A stretch of DNA of 57,395 bases from an uncultured Collinsella sp. (GTDB lineage: Bacteria > Actinomycetota > Coriobacteriia > Coriobacteriales > Coriobacteriaceae), in NCBI GenBank assembly GCA_902475445.1, contig CABRZN010000001.1, forward strand, positions 1 to 57,395, in the 5' to 3' direction. Position 1 is the first letter of the stretch; every line of letters starts with the position of its first letter. Both the position numbers and the translations under genes were made by a program. Positions 57,365 to 57,395 of this stretch are shown here, piece after piece. The notes under the pieces are model-generated. The model was not told the DNA's origin. It ran no database searches and was given only the letters and a program-made list of their open reading frames with translations.

Positions 57365-57395
57365 TGGAGCGGACAACGGGGCTCGAACCCGCGAC
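57365..57395 (-). tRNA. tRNA-Gly (GCC), copy 3, cut by window edge
   Basis: The visible 31 bases (CCA, acceptor 3' strand, T-arm) are identical to the two complete tRNA-Gly copies; the rest lies outside the window, so the anticodon is inferred. Confidence 0.85.

Overview
The window looks like a chromosome segment of a gut Coriobacteriia actinobacterium, most plausibly Collinsella. This is inference from high GC and strong GGAGG ribosome sites, from the anaerobic gene set (class III ribonucleotide reductase, flavodoxin, ferredoxin-type aldo/keto reductase) and from GAAC-N4-GTTC SOS boxes. Most of it is ordinary chromosome. Two AT-richer patches look acquired: about 1-2150 (radical SAM fragment, broken MFS pump, broken DUF2087 regulator) and about 4730-6300 (Tat-exported cysteine-protease-like protein plus lipoprotein).

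Layout. 1-6.3 kb: the acquired patches around two low-complexity proteins. 6.5-11.4 kb: ettA, an sdpRI-type regulator/membrane pair, a tiny hydrophobic peptide gene with an SOS box and a convergent promoter, tcdA and a TatD nuclease. 11.5-21.8 kb: a large minus-strand locus for Amadori compounds (fructoselysine-like). It holds a GntR/UTRA regulator, YfcC transporter, an amidohydrolase, FrlC, FrlB, two FrlD-type kinases (one stopped by an in-frame amber), a second amidohydrolase, YjbQ, an IS3 remnant and a decayed FGGY kinase. 22-25.5 kb: two HAD phosphatases and pgi. 26.3-28.3 kb: an SOS-controlled Y-family polymerase with YolD. 28.4-33.3 kb: a metal-binding HMA protein, DUF3793, flavodoxin and a polar amino-acid ABC transporter. 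33.5-40 kb: endonuclease IV, Gfo/Idh oxidoreductase, aldo/keto reductase, cyclase, ketopantoate-reductase-like enzyme and a secreted protein. 40.3-42.8 kb: an O-acetylhomoserine sulfhydrylase gene with a leader peptide, divergent from a LysR gene. 42.9-51 kb: rnhA, Gfo/Idh, acylphosphatase, Fur-type regulator, UreE-like protein, FKBP, dipeptidase, YgjP-type peptidase and folB-HD-folE. 51-54.6 kb: nrdG and nrdD separated by two large palindromes, behind an NrdR-type promoter. 54.9 kb to the end: tRNA-Val, three tRNA-Gly(GCC) (the last cut by the window edge) and tRNA-Cys around a GH13 glucosidase.

How the genes fit together: in the Amadori locus YfcC would import the substrate, an FrlD-type kinase phosphorylate it, FrlB cleave it to glucose 6-phosphate and lysine, and FrlC epimerise the psicose isomer; pgi nearby feeds the product into glycolysis. 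The two amidohydrolases, YjbQ and FGGY kinase are additions to the classical frl set. Several genes are broken by one-base length changes in six-base homopolymers, so either recent decay or base-calling error must be considered. No CRISPR array, rRNA or prophage was seen.
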